From NCBI GenBank assembly GCA_036500765.1, contig DASYBM010000004.1:310001-374000 (forward strand): a DNA stretch of 64,000 bases. Reading direction: 5' to 3'. Below, in pieces: positions 14,081-22,922 of the stretch (positions are counted from its first letter, which is position 1; each line of letters begins with the position of its first letter). Under the pieces are notes generated by a model, which was given only the letters and a program-made list of their open reading frames with translations, was not told the DNA's origin and did not search any database. This DNA is from Candidatus Sulfotelmatobacter sp. GTDB lineage: Bacteria > Acidobacteriota > Terriglobia > Terriglobales > Acidobacteriaceae. The position numbers and the translations under genes are program-made.

Positions 14081-15241
14081 ATGCACCGCGTCTATCTAGA
14101 CAATAACGCCACCACGCCGGTCCTGCCGGAAGTGTTCGAGGCCATGCGGCCGTATTTCGGCGAGCAGTTTGGTAACGCCTCGTCGATTCACCATCACGGG
14201 CAGCAGACCCGGGCGGCGGTCGAGGATGCACGCGAGTCGGTGGCCGCGTTGCTCGGCTGCCGTGCTTCGGAGTTGGTTTTTACCAGCGGCGGCACGGAGG
14301 CCGACAATCTCATCATCGCCGGGCTGGTTGGGCCGGGCGATCATGTGATTACGTCGAGCATTGAGCATTCTGCGGTGCTGCAAACTTGCAGGCACATGGA
14401 AGAGTTGGGTGTGGAGTTGACGGTTTTGCCTGTGGATGGGCGCAGCCTTGTCGATCCTGACGATGTGCGCCGTGCGCTGCGTCCCAATACGAAGCTGATC
14501 TCGATCATGATGGCCAACAACGAGACTGGCGTTTTGCAGCCGCTTGAGGAGATTGCGAAGATCGCCGCCGAGGCCGGCGTTTGTTTTCATACCGACGCGG
14601 TGCAGGCAGCGGGCAAGGTTGCGGTTGATGTTGGGCGAATCGGTTGCCATGCGCTCTCGATCTCCGGCCATAAGATTCATGGGCCGCAGGGCGTGGGTGC
14701 GTTGTTCGTAAAGAAGGGTACTCGACTGCGGCCGATTCTCTATGGTGGCAGGCACGAGCGGTCGCTGCGGGCCGGGACCGAAAATGTCCCCGGAATTGTG
14801 GGCTTAGGCAAGGCTGCGCAACTAGCAAGAGTCGCCTTCGACCGCGGCGACGACAAGAACATGGCTGCGATGCGCGATCATTTGCAGCAGGGAATTCTTG
14901 CGCAGGTCGAGGACGCGGGCGTGAACGGCCACGGCGCCCCGCGCGTGCCGAATACCGCCAATATTCACTTCGACTACATCGACGGTGAAGCGATGGTGAT
15001 TGCGCTGGACTTGAAGGGTGTTGCGGTATCGACCGGCGCAGCCTGTTCGTCGGGCGCGATTGAAGCATCGCATGTACTGCTGGCCATGGGCCTGCGTCCC
15101 GATCAGGCGCGAGCGAGTATTCGGTTCAGCCTGGGCAAGCAGACGGTCGAGGAAGATATTGATTACGCGCTGGCGTTGGTGCCGGAGGTTGTGGCGCGAT
15201 TGCGAGACTTGTCCCCTGCCTACCGGAGGGTGAATGCCTGA
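14081..15241 (+). CDS. Cysteine desulfurase (NifS/IscS type)
   Basis: A 386-residue class-V aminotransferase-fold PLP enzyme that takes sulfur from cysteine as a persulfide. H96 (SIEHSAV), the PLP lysine K198 in SGHKIHGP and the mobile-loop cysteine C322 in STGAACSSG are intact. There are no isc or suf scaffold genes next to it; instead mnmA follows 0.3 kb downstream, so a main role is probably supplying sulfur for tRNA 2-thiouridine, with cluster assembly a second possibility. The ATG at 14081 begins the family motif MHRVYLDNNATTP. Confidence 0.9.
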   Translation: MHRVYLDNNATTPVLPEVFEAMRPYFGEQFGNASSIHHHGQQTRAAVEDARESVAALLGCRASELVFTSGGTEADNLIIAGLVGPGDHVITSSIEHSAVLQTCRHMEELGVELTVLPVDGRSLVDPDDVRRALRPNTKLISIMMANNETGVLQPLEEIAKIAAEAGVCFHTDAVQAAGKVAVDVGRIGCHALSISGHKIHGPQGVGALFVKKGTRLRPILYGGRHERSLRAGTENVPGIVGLGKAAQLARVAFDRGDDKNMAAMRDHLQQGILAQVEDAGVNGHGAPRVPNTANIHFDYIDGEAMVIALDLKGVAVSTGAACSSGAIEASHVLLAMGLRPDQARASIRFSLGKQTVEEDIDYALALVPEVVARLRDLSPAYRRVNA

Positions 15242-15545
15242 TGATGCGCGGAGCCGGATCGAGGAAATCAAGAAGCGAGCGCGGAAGAGAGGGAAAATTC
15301 TTCTTCGGTGCCCTCATTGCAGGCATTATCTAGTAGGAATCATTTCGCCGCGAGGCGACTTCAAATGCCGTACTGGGAGCGCAGCAATCTTTTCTGTTCT
15401 TGGCCGCGCTGCTCGCGTAAGGACGAACGGGTGCGTTTGCGAGAAGCGGTTCGCGGGCGCGGTCCGCGGGACGGAAGCACATGCTGCAACAACGCTCGAC
15501 GTTTGCGGACCGGGAAACTGCCAAGCGCTAGAAGCTAGGAGCTAG
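15234..15545 (+). CDS. Possible small zinc-ribbon protein, 3' part doubtful
   Basis: An open frame of 103 codons starts with ATG overlapping the last eight bases of the desulfurase gene. Residues 1-45 look real: a basic helix (RIEEIKKRARKRGK) then RCPHC-x13-FKC, a half zinc-ribbon. After the third cysteine the protein loses the expected second C-x-x-C and becomes low in family character. Another frame (15308-15538) continues from the same spot as MPYWERSNLFCSWPRC, so a frameshift at about 15364-15372 is possible. I do not recognise the family. It may be a decayed gene between the desulfurase and mnmA. Confidence 0.35.
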   Translation: MPDDARSRIEEIKKRARKRGKILLRCPHCRHYLVGIISPRGDFKCRTGSAAIFSVLGRAARVRTNGCVCEKRFAGAVRGTEAHAATTLDVCGPGNCQALEARS

Positions 15546-15548
15546 AAG

Positions 15549-16658
15549 CTGACCACAGACACTATCGCCGTAGCCATGTCGGGCGGTGTGGATTCTTCCA
15601 CCGTCGCGGCTATGCTGCGTGCCGAGGGGCACAACGTTATCGGGTTGACGATGCAGTTGTGGAATCAGCGCCGACTTGCGGGCAGGGATGGCATGCCTGA
15701 GACGTCGCAGGGGCGCTGCTGTTCGCTCGACGATGTTTACGACGCGCGGCGCGTGGCCCAGCAGATCGGCATTCCGTATTACGTGGTGAATCACGAGGAG
15801 CGGTTTGAGCGCGACGTGATTCGTCCGTTTGTGGAAGAGTATGTTTCGGGGCGCACGCCCATTCCGTGCAGCCTTTGCAACAATCATTTGAAGTTTGATC
15901 AGTTGCTCGTTGTGGCCCAGCAGATCGGGGCCGAGCGTGTTGCGACGGGACACTATGCTCGCGTCGCTTTCGACGAGGGGCGGGGGCGCTGGCTGCTGAA
16001 GCGTCCCGCTGACGTGAGCAAGGACCAGACTTACTTTCTGTTCGGTCTGACGCAAGACCAGCTTAGCCGGACCATCTTCCCGCTCGGCGATATGACGAAG
16101 CCCGAGGTCCGCGTGCTCGCCCACAAGCACGGACTCGCGCTGGCCGAGAAAGCAGACTCGCAGGAAATCTGCTTCGTCCCCGGCGGCGACTATAAGCGGT
16201 TTATCGACGCCTATCTATCGGAGCAGGGCGAGGCCTTGCCCGATACCGCTGGCGACCTTGTTACCACGAACGGCGAGGTGATCGGCGAGCATTCCGGCAT
16301 TCACAACTTCACCGTCGGTCAGCGCAAGGGACTTGGCGTCGCCACGGGATCGCCGCTCTACGTCATCCAGATCAGCGGCGTGAACAAGCAAGTGATTGTG
16401 GGCGGGGAAGAGCATCTTTACTCGCGCACTTTGCGCGCCCGCCGCGTGAATCTGATCGCCGTCGACGATCTGCACGAGCCGATGCGCGTGACCGTAAAGA
16501 TTCGCCATCGCCACGAGCCCGCAACGGCCGCGATCGAGAGAACAAGCGCCGATGAAATTCTCGTCACCTTCGACGAGCCGCAGCGCGCCATAACTCCGGG
16601 ACAGGCCGCAGTTTTCTACCACGGCAACATCGTCGTTGGCGGCGGCTGGATCGGATAG
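15549..16658 (+). CDS. mnmA: tRNA-specific 2-thiouridylase MnmA, apparent CTG start
   Basis: A 369-residue enzyme that activates U34 of tRNA Lys/Glu/Gln with ATP and installs sulfur. The PP-loop AVAMSGGVDSS is at the N-terminus, the catalytic cysteines are in PIPCSLCNN and QEICFVPGG, and GHYARV and the FTVGQRKGLG segment are typical. The first ATG (15576) would remove the beta-strand TIAVA that forms the ATP-binding fold. The only in-frame codons between the upstream stop TAG (15543-15545) and that ATG include a CTG at 15549, preceded by AGGAG at 15537-15541 with seven bases between. I therefore start the gene at CTG. Downstream of a cysteine desulfurase, its sulfur donor. Confidence 0.85.
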   Translation: MTTDTIAVAMSGGVDSSTVAAMLRAEGHNVIGLTMQLWNQRRLAGRDGMPETSQGRCCSLDDVYDARRVAQQIGIPYYVVNHEERFERDVIRPFVEEYVSGRTPIPCSLCNNHLKFDQLLVVAQQIGAERVATGHYARVAFDEGRGRWLLKRPADVSKDQTYFLFGLTQDQLSRTIFPLGDMTKPEVRVLAHKHGLALAEKADSQEICFVPGGDYKRFIDAYLSEQGEALPDTAGDLVTTNGEVIGEHSGIHNFTVGQRKGLGVATGSPLYVIQISGVNKQVIVGGEEHLYSRTLRARRVNLIAVDDLHEPMRVTVKIRHRHEPATAAIERTSADEILVTFDEPQRAITPGQAAVFYHGNIVVGGGWIG

Positions 16659-16780
16659 CAGATCGCGAGGAATGGCAAGCCTTAGCCGATATAATCCCCC
16701 GAGAGGTGGCTTGCTACGTCTTCCCGTCGAGGGATCCTCGCGCTATCGCTGAGGCGATCCTCTGATACGAGTCTTGCTGG

Positions 16781-18115
16781 TTAGAGAATCGCGGGTGCGG
16801 GGCTGGCTGGAGGGGAGGTTGCCGCGAGCGCCTCGACCTGAAGCGTGAGGCCGTCGACTCGACGAACCAGCACGAGTTGACCGATCGGAAGGTGCGAGGA
16901 GGCGACCGCGTCCCAAAGTTCGCCGTGGACGAAGACTTTGCCTTGCGGCGAGAGCGAGGTTTGCGCGACTCCGGTTTCGCCGACCAGGCCCTGCGCGCCG
17001 GTCACTACTTTGTTGCGCCGGGCACGGACGGCGATGGTCATGAGGAAAGCGGTGATGAGGCCGAACGGAATGCTGACGGCCAACGCCGTCAGCAGATGCA
17101 CGCGCATTTCGGGAATGGGCGAATCCACCAGAAGCAAGCCTCCTATCGTCAGCAGAACGATTCCTCCGATGGTAAAGATGCCGTGACTGGCGAACTTGGC
17201 CTCCGCTCCGAAAAGAGCAAAAGCCCCGAGGATCAGCCCCAGTGCGGCGAAACGCGTAGGCAAGAAGTTAAGCGCGAAGGCCGCCAGCAGAATGAAGACC
17301 ACGCCGACGGTTCCCGGAATCACGGCGCCGGGATGATTGAATTCGACATACAAGGCGAGCGCGCCGATCGCGAGCAGCAGGAAGGCGACGTTCGGGTCCA
17401 TCAGGGTATCAAGAATGTGCTCCTTCAGCGTCATGCCAAAAGGAATGACCGACTGGTCCGCAAGGTTCAACGAACCGGAGGCTCCATTGAAATGTTTGAA
17501 GCTTTTCCCCTGCATCTGGCGGAAGAGATCTTCGGGCGACGAGGCGACGTAGTCGATGAGATGTTGCGCAAGCGCTTCCTGCTCGGTAAAAGACTTGGAC
17601 TCGCGCACCGCGCTTTCGGCGGCTTCGATGTTGCGTCCGCGCTTGCTGGCAACGGATCGAATCAGAGCGGCGGCATCGTTTTCGATTTTGCGGTTCATCT
17701 CCTCGTCGGGCTTGACTTGCACGGGGCCAATCAGCGTGACGGGATGGGCCGCGCCGGCGGCGGTTCCTGGAGCCATGGCCGCGACGTCAGCGGATTCGAG
17801 AATGAAAATTCCGGCAGAACCCGCATGACCACCGGTAGGCGTGACATAGACGATGACGGGTACCGGAGACGACGTGATCTTCTCGATGATGTCGCGCGTG
17901 GAACTAACGAGGCCGCCGGGAGTATTGAGCTCGATCAATACGGCTTCGGCGTTGCGACGATGCGCTTCGTCGATGGCGCGTTCGATGTACTCCGCGCTGA
18001 TGGGCTGGATGGTGTCGTCGACCACGACCTTGAGGACTTCGGCGGAGGCGGGCGTCAGGAAAGCAGCGACCGCCGCCAGCGAGAGAATGAAGCGCACCAT
18101 AATGAAGCGCACCAT
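16781..18115 (-). CDS. NfeD-type membrane serine protease (ClpP-class)
   Basis: A 444-residue membrane protein: signal peptide (to about residue 26), a ClpP-like protease domain (about 30-230) with ELNTPGGLVSS and the serine of GGHAGSAGIF, four to five membrane segments (about 250-375), and a C-terminal OB-fold NfeDC domain (GLVGETGVAQTSLSPQGKVFVHGELW). Long NfeD proteins usually partner a stomatin/SPFH protein; none is adjacent. The start region contains a 15-bp tandem duplication (two in-frame ATGs at 18115 and 18100, MVRFIMVRF), so either could be used; the frame is open to 18145. Convergent with mnmA. Confidence 0.85.
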   Translation of the reverse strand: MVRFIMVRFILSLAAVAAFLTPASAEVLKVVVDDTIQPISAEYIERAIDEAHRRNAEAVLIELNTPGGLVSSTRDIIEKITSSPVPVIVYVTPTGGHAGSAGIFILESADVAAMAPGTAAGAAHPVTLIGPVQVKPDEEMNRKIENDAAALIRSVASKRGRNIEAAESAVRESKSFTEQEALAQHLIDYVASSPEDLFRQMQGKSFKHFNGASGSLNLADQSVIPFGMTLKEHILDTLMDPNVAFLLLAIGALALYVEFNHPGAVIPGTVGVVFILLAAFALNFLPTRFAALGLILGAFALFGAEAKFASHGIFTIGGIVLLTIGGLLLVDSPIPEMRVHLLTALAVSIPFGLITAFLMTIAVRARRNKVVTGAQGLVGETGVAQTSLSPQGKVFVHGELWDAVASSHLPIGQLVLVRRVDGLTLQVEALAATSPPASPAPAIL

Positions 18116-18186
18116 AAAGTTCGTCTTTACTGCCGGCCAGTGCAAAACTCCTTATAACAATCCAAGGGCCTACCGCTATTGTCGCT

Positions 18187-19605
18187 CTATTCGAGAGACT
18201 TGGCGCGGATTTCTTGGGACGCGTTCGTCGGTGCGGCTGAAACTGCCGGAGTACGAGTTAATGGTTCGGCACTCCATCCCGGTAAGTATGTGCTGCCGGT
18301 AATCAGACGCGCTCCCCGTTCATACGTGACATACGACCACGCCCATTGAATGAAAACCAAGAGCCGATTGCGAAAGCCGATCAGGAAAAGAATGTGGATG
18401 AATAGCCAGGATAACCAGGCGATAAAGCCAGAGATGTGAATCTTACCGAACTCGGCGACAGCGGCTGCGCGTCCGATAGTGGCGAGGCTGCCCTTGTCCG
18501 AGTAATGGAAGAAAGGGCGGAGGGCAAAATCCCCGCCTTCTCGCACAGAACGCGAGAAGTACGGGGCACGCTGCTTCAATGTTTCCCGCATCAATTCTTC
18601 ACCGATCAATCTGGCGACGAAGTTACCTTGCTGCATCGCGACTGGAGCGACACCAGGCAACATCTTTCCGTGTTCGTCTTTCAGCGCGGCGAGATCGCCG
18701 ATGACAAATACTTCCCGATGGCCAGGAACGCTAAGGTCGGGTTGGACCAGCACGCGTCCGGCGCGATCGACCGGAGTTCCGATCTTTTTGCCGAGCGGGG
18801 AGGCGGCGACTCCGGCAGCCCACAGAATCACCGTCGCCGGCAGCCGGGTGTTTCCCGCAAAGACGACGCCGGGTTCAATCTGCGTCACGGTGGCCGAGGT
18901 CCGGACTTCCACTCCGAGATGATTGAGTTGTTCCTGTGCGCTGCGGGAAAGATCTTCCGAGTACGATGGCAGGACGCGCGGTCCGCCTTCGAGGAGCAGG
19001 ATATGTGTGCGCGCCGGATCGATGGAACGGAATTCATGAGTGAGCGCGTGCCGGGATATTTCGGCAAGCGTGCCGGCCAATTCGACGCCGGTGGGCCCGC
19101 CGCCGACTACCACGAAGTTGAGAGGAACGGCCGCTTCGCTCGTTGCAGCTTGCCGCTCCGCTAGTTCGAAGGCGAGCAGCACGCGACGCCTGATTTCGAG
19201 CGCGTCTTCGATGGTCTTGAGTCCGGGGGCGTAGGGTTCCCAATCATCATGGCCGAAGTAAGCGTGGCTCGCGCCCGCGGCAACGATCAGGTAGTCGTAC
19301 GGAATATTCGCATTGGGAGTTTCGACGATGCGCTGGTCAAGATCGAATCCAGTAACTTCCGCCATCAGCACTTCGATGTTCTTGTGCGAGCGCAGAATGG
19401 AGCGGATGGGGGCGGCGATCTCTCCCGGCGAGAGGCCCGCGGTAGCGACCTGGTAGAGCAACGGCTGGAAGGTGTGGTAATTCGTGCGGTCGATCACCGT
19501 AATGCTGACTGGCGCTCTCGCCAGGGCGCGCGCGGCATTCAAGCCGCCGAAGCCCGCGCCGACGATCGCGACGCGAGCCAATCCGTCACTCGGAGTCTTC
19601 GTCAT
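18187..19605 (-). CDS. ndh: Type II NADH:quinone oxidoreductase (NDH-2)
   Basis: A 472-residue flavoprotein that passes electrons from NADH to quinone without pumping protons. Visible: N-terminal FAD motif VAIVGAGFGG, NYHTFQPLLYQVATAGL, the NAD-binding VVVGGGPTGVELAGTL, and FVIGDLA...LPGVAPVAMQQG near the second FAD contact. The C-terminal part has hydrophobic stretches (FIAWLSWLFIHILFLIGF) that would anchor it to the membrane, as in NDH-2. A GTG at 19638 is an alternative start; ATG 19605 places the FAD motif at the usual distance. Divergent from the membrane protein at 19658. Confidence 0.88.
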   Translation of the reverse strand: MTKTPSDGLARVAIVGAGFGGLNAARALARAPVSITVIDRTNYHTFQPLLYQVATAGLSPGEIAAPIRSILRSHKNIEVLMAEVTGFDLDQRIVETPNANIPYDYLIVAAGASHAYFGHDDWEPYAPGLKTIEDALEIRRRVLLAFELAERQAATSEAAVPLNFVVVGGGPTGVELAGTLAEISRHALTHEFRSIDPARTHILLLEGGPRVLPSYSEDLSRSAQEQLNHLGVEVRTSATVTQIEPGVVFAGNTRLPATVILWAAGVAASPLGKKIGTPVDRAGRVLVQPDLSVPGHREVFVIGDLAALKDEHGKMLPGVAPVAMQQGNFVARLIGEELMRETLKQRAPYFSRSVREGGDFALRPFFHYSDKGSLATIGRAAAVAEFGKIHISGFIAWLSWLFIHILFLIGFRNRLLVFIQWAWSYVTYERGARLITGSTYLPGWSAEPLTRTPAVSAAPTNASQEIRAKSLE

Positions 19606-19657
19606 TTTGCCGTTCTTACCTTGCTGTTCCCGCTCCACCTCTATAAGATTCAGCGCG

Positions 19658-21244
19658 ATGGCTGAGGGTTACAGAAGTTCTTCGGCAGACCGATCGACTC
19701 CGGCATGGGTGCGCGTGGCAATGCCATCGGTGGCGGACCTGATTTTTGTCGCGCTGCTTGGCGTGCTTGTTTTCACGCCGCTGGCAGTGAAGCTGTTGGG
19801 CGATGCGGGGATCGGCTGGCATATCCGCGACGGACAGCAGATCCTGGCCGCGCACGCGATTCCGCGCGTGGATTCATTTTCTTCGACGATGGCGGGTGAA
19901 CCGTGGTTTGCCTGGGAGTGGTTATACGACGTGGTCGTCGGCAAGTTGGAAACTGCGGCCGGACTGAATGGCGTGGTGTGGTTCACTGCTGCGGCGATCG
20001 CTGCGGTATTTGCATCGTTGTTTCGGTTCGTTATAGTGCGCGGAGCGAATCTTTTTATCGCGCTGGCGCTAGTGCTGTTAGCGGTGTCAGCCTCGATGAT
20101 TCACTTTCTGGCGCGGCCGCATGTGATGAGCTGGCTGTTCACGCTGGCATGGTTCTGGATTCTCGATTCGGCGGAAAGGGAAGCGATCGATAGGCCGAGT
20201 GCGCCGCCCGGTTGGAGATTGCGGGCTCTTCCGCCGCTGATGCTGATATGGGCGAATGTGCACGGGGGATTTCTAGTCGGGCTTGTATTGCTGGGGATTT
20301 TTTGGCTGGCGGCTATCTGGAACTGGTTCACGGCGAAAGAGAACCGGGTCGAAGAATCGTTACGCAAAATCGCCGCCGGAAAGTGGTCATGGGGTTTGCT
20401 GTGGGTGGGTCTGCTTTCCCTCGCGGCCAGTTTGGTGAATCCCTACGGCTGGAATTTGTACTCACACGTTTATTCATATCTGACGAACCGTTTCCTGATG
20501 AATCACATTGACGAGTTCCAATCGCCGAACTTTCATGGCGTGGCGCAGAAATGTTTTCTGGCGCTGCTCCTCGTCGCGCTGGCGATTCTGTGGCAAAAGG
20601 GCGCGAAATTGCGCGCGAGCGAAGGGCTCACAGTTTTGTTCTCTGTGTATGCGGGGCTTTTTGCATCGCGGAATATTCCCGTTTCTTCCATTCTGTTGGT
20701 GATGGTGGTTGCGCCGTTGGTTCCAGCGACTCGCCTGATCGAGCGATTCTCGCAGCGAATGCAGGCTGTCGAACTCGGGCTGCGCGGGCACGTGTGGCCG
20801 ATAATTGCCGTTGTCGCCCCTCTGGCAATCGCGGCCAACGGCGGAAAAGCCGGATCCCGTGCGCTGATGGATGCGCATTTCGATCCCACGCGAATGCCGG
20901 TCGAGGCGGTGAATTATCTCGCGACGCATGACGCCAAGGGCCCGGCGCTGAGTCCGGATTATTGGGGCGGATATTTAATTTACCGGCTCTATCCGGCGAC
21001 GCGCGTGGTGGTCGATGACCGGCACGATTTGTATGGCGAGCGGTTCTTCAGGAGCTATCTAAAGATGGTGCATGTGCAAGACGGGTGGGAGGAATTCCTG
21101 CGGGAGAATCACCCTGGCTACTTGCTGCTGCCCAGGGACGCGGCGCTCACCAGCATCCTGTTCCGAGCGCCGCAGTGGAAGGACGTTTACAAGGACGACG
21201 TGGCGGTGATATTCATTCCCGCTGGCACGGGACCAAATCGGTGA
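19658..21244 (+). CDS. Polytopic membrane protein, acidobacterial type, function unknown
   Basis: A 528-residue protein with roughly ten hydrophobic segments, starting with VADLIFVALLGVLVFTPLAV, and a soluble C-terminal domain of about 120 residues (from SRALMDAHFDPTRMP). The early loop with DAGIGWHIRDGQQILAAHAIP and PWFAWEWLYD resembles the first periplasmic loop of PMT/GT-C-type glycosyltransferases, which places acidic residues after TM1, so a lipid-linked sugar transferase is a reasonable guess, not a conclusion. The frame is open further upstream (from 19484) only because it overlaps ndh on the opposite strand; ATG 19658 is chosen as the first after the divergent gene. No good ribosome site. 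Confidence 0.7.
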   Translation: MAEGYRSSSADRSTPAWVRVAMPSVADLIFVALLGVLVFTPLAVKLLGDAGIGWHIRDGQQILAAHAIPRVDSFSSTMAGEPWFAWEWLYDVVVGKLETAAGLNGVVWFTAAAIAAVFASLFRFVIVRGANLFIALALVLLAVSASMIHFLARPHVMSWLFTLAWFWILDSAEREAIDRPSAPPGWRLRALPPLMLIWANVHGGFLVGLVLLGIFWLAAIWNWFTAKENRVEESLRKIAAGKWSWGLLWVGLLSLAASLVNPYGWNLYSHVYSYLTNRFLMNHIDEFQSPNFHGVAQKCFLALLLVALAILWQKGAKLRASEGLTVLFSVYAGLFASRNIPVSSILLVMVVAPLVPATRLIERFSQRMQAVELGLRGHVWPIIAVVAPLAIAANGGKAGSRALMDAHFDPTRMPVEAVNYLATHDAKGPALSPDYWGGYLIYRLYPATRVVVDDRHDLYGERFFRSYLKMVHVQDGWEEFLRENHPGYLLLPRDAALTSILFRAPQWKDVYKDDVAVIFIPAGTGPNR

Positions 21245-21335
21245 TTGCAGGGTCTCGCCTGAAAATTCGGTTGCACTACCGCGGGATTCGACCGATGATG
21301 AGTTTCCAGTTCAGATCCTCGACTCATTCATCTGC

Positions 21336-22901
21336 ATGCTCAATCAACTTACGCAGCAATCCTGCCAGAGAGTAACCGGCGCCTTTTCAATCGCACTGCT
21401 CACGCTCGTGCTGGGGGCGTGCTCGGGGCGCACTACGCCATTGAATGCAGTCGTGACGCAGCCCGGGAATCCCGTGGGGGCGAATCTTACACAACTGAGT
21501 TCGGATCCCTACGCGGTTGGACCGGGGCAGCATGCCACTGAAGTCGAACCCCATATGCTGGCTAATGGCAACACACTGGTGGCCGCGTTCCAAACTGGCC
21601 GTATTATTGCTGGAGGCGCGACCGACATTGGTTGGGCGACTTCGACCGATGGAGGCACGACCTGGAGCCACGGATTCTTGCCGGAGCTCACGACGGGCGA
21701 AGGCTCGGGTCGTTATGACGCGGCCAGTGATCCCGCGGTGGGCTACGATACGAAGCACGCGGTCTGGATGATCGCTTCGCTGCCAATTTCGAGTACCTTG
21801 CAGACGCCAGCAGTCATGGTCAGCCGGTCGATGGATGGACTCACCTGGCAGGCTCCGGTCGGCGTCTTTCCAACGGCGGAGAGTTCCGACAAAAACTGGA
21901 TCGCCTGCGACGATTGGGCGGCGAGTCCGCATTACGGCAATTGCTATGTAGAGTGGGACGATAATCTGAATGGCGATCAGATCCTGATGAGCACATCTTC
22001 GGACGGTGGGGTGACATGGAGCGCGCCGGTGACCACCGCGAATCTGGCGCAAGGGCTGGGCGGGCAGCCGCTGGTGCAGCCCAGCGGGACGGTGGTCGTG
22101 CCGATTGAGACCTTCGCCGGGATCAATTCCGCATGTATCTCGGCGTTCAGTTCCAACGACGGCGGGGTGAGCTGGAGTTCGACTGTGACGATCGCAAGCA
22201 TCCAATACCACGCTGATGCGGCGGGAATTCGTAGTGGGCCTCTGCCGTCGGCGGCGATAGATGGAGCGGGAACTGTCTGGGTCGTCTGGGAAGACTGCCG
22301 TTTTCGCGCGAACTGCTCCACCAACGATCTGGTCTACAGCACTTCGACAGACGGCGTGAGGTGGAGCGCGGTTACTCGGGTTCCTATCGATGACACATCG
22401 AGTGCGGTCGATCATTTCATTCCGGGGATCGGAATTGATCCGGCGACGTCCGGCGCGACGGCGCATGTGGCCCTGCATTATTACTACTATCCGGTGAGCG
22501 CCTGCACGCTTGCGACCTGCAACCTGATCCTGGGTTATATTTCCTCGGCCAACGGCGGTTCCACATGGAATGCGCCAGTCGTACTCACCGGGCCGATGCT
22601 GCTGAGTTGGCTGCCGAACTCACAGAACGGGTTGATGGTGGGAGATTACATTGCAACCGCGTTTACCGATGGTGTTCCGCACGGAGTATTCGCGGTGGCG
22701 ACGATGAATTCCGGCGGTTCTTTCGCCGAGGCGATCTATACAGCGCAGGGATTGACCGTGACCGCGAGCGGACGGCAGTTGTCGTCGGCGGGCGACAGGC
22801 CGCTACACAAACTATCGGACAAGATCGAAAAGGAAGCGCCGGAGAAAGGCCTGAGACCGCCGCCAAGGCGCAGCCGATCTAGCCAGCGAAGCGCGAAGTA
22901 A
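21336..22901 (+). CDS. Exported lipoprotein with BNR/Asp-box beta-propeller
   Basis: A 521-residue protein with a lipobox LVLGAC (lipidated C29). It carries repeated Asp-box motifs: STDGGTTWS, SSDGGVTWSA, SNDGGVSWSS, STDGVRWS and SANGGSTWN, the hallmark of sialidase-like six-bladed propellers. The arginine triad of true sialidases is not evident, so it is more likely a binding or unrelated propeller than a sialidase. The C-terminal about 45 residues are highly basic and Pro/Ser-rich (PPPRRSRSSQRS), unusual for a propeller and possibly wall- or nucleic-acid-binding. It follows the membrane protein by 91 bp but has no obvious functional link with it. Confidence 0.75.
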   Translation: MLNQLTQQSCQRVTGAFSIALLTLVLGACSGRTTPLNAVVTQPGNPVGANLTQLSSDPYAVGPGQHATEVEPHMLANGNTLVAAFQTGRIIAGGATDIGWATSTDGGTTWSHGFLPELTTGEGSGRYDAASDPAVGYDTKHAVWMIASLPISSTLQTPAVMVSRSMDGLTWQAPVGVFPTAESSDKNWIACDDWAASPHYGNCYVEWDDNLNGDQILMSTSSDGGVTWSAPVTTANLAQGLGGQPLVQPSGTVVVPIETFAGINSACISAFSSNDGGVSWSSTVTIASIQYHADAAGIRSGPLPSAAIDGAGTVWVVWEDCRFRANCSTNDLVYSTSTDGVRWSAVTRVPIDDTSSAVDHFIPGIGIDPATSGATAHVALHYYYYPVSACTLATCNLILGYISSANGGSTWNAPVVLTGPMLLSWLPNSQNGLMVGDYIATAFTDGVPHGVFAVATMNSGGSFAEAIYTAQGLTVTASGRQLSSAGDRPLHKLSDKIEKEAPEKGLRPPPRRSRSSQRSAK

Positions 22902-22922
22902 TTTGCTTTTGGGGCCCGGCTG

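Noticed and set aside
16877-18157. 426-codon + strand frame opposite nfeD
   Set aside because: It is charged, low-complexity (RGD/GDE-rich) and exactly antisense to a clear protease/NfeD gene; no family character.
21336-22901. Calling the BNR lipoprotein a sialidase
   Set aside because: Asp boxes alone define the propeller; no arginine triad or nucleophile tyrosine could be located.
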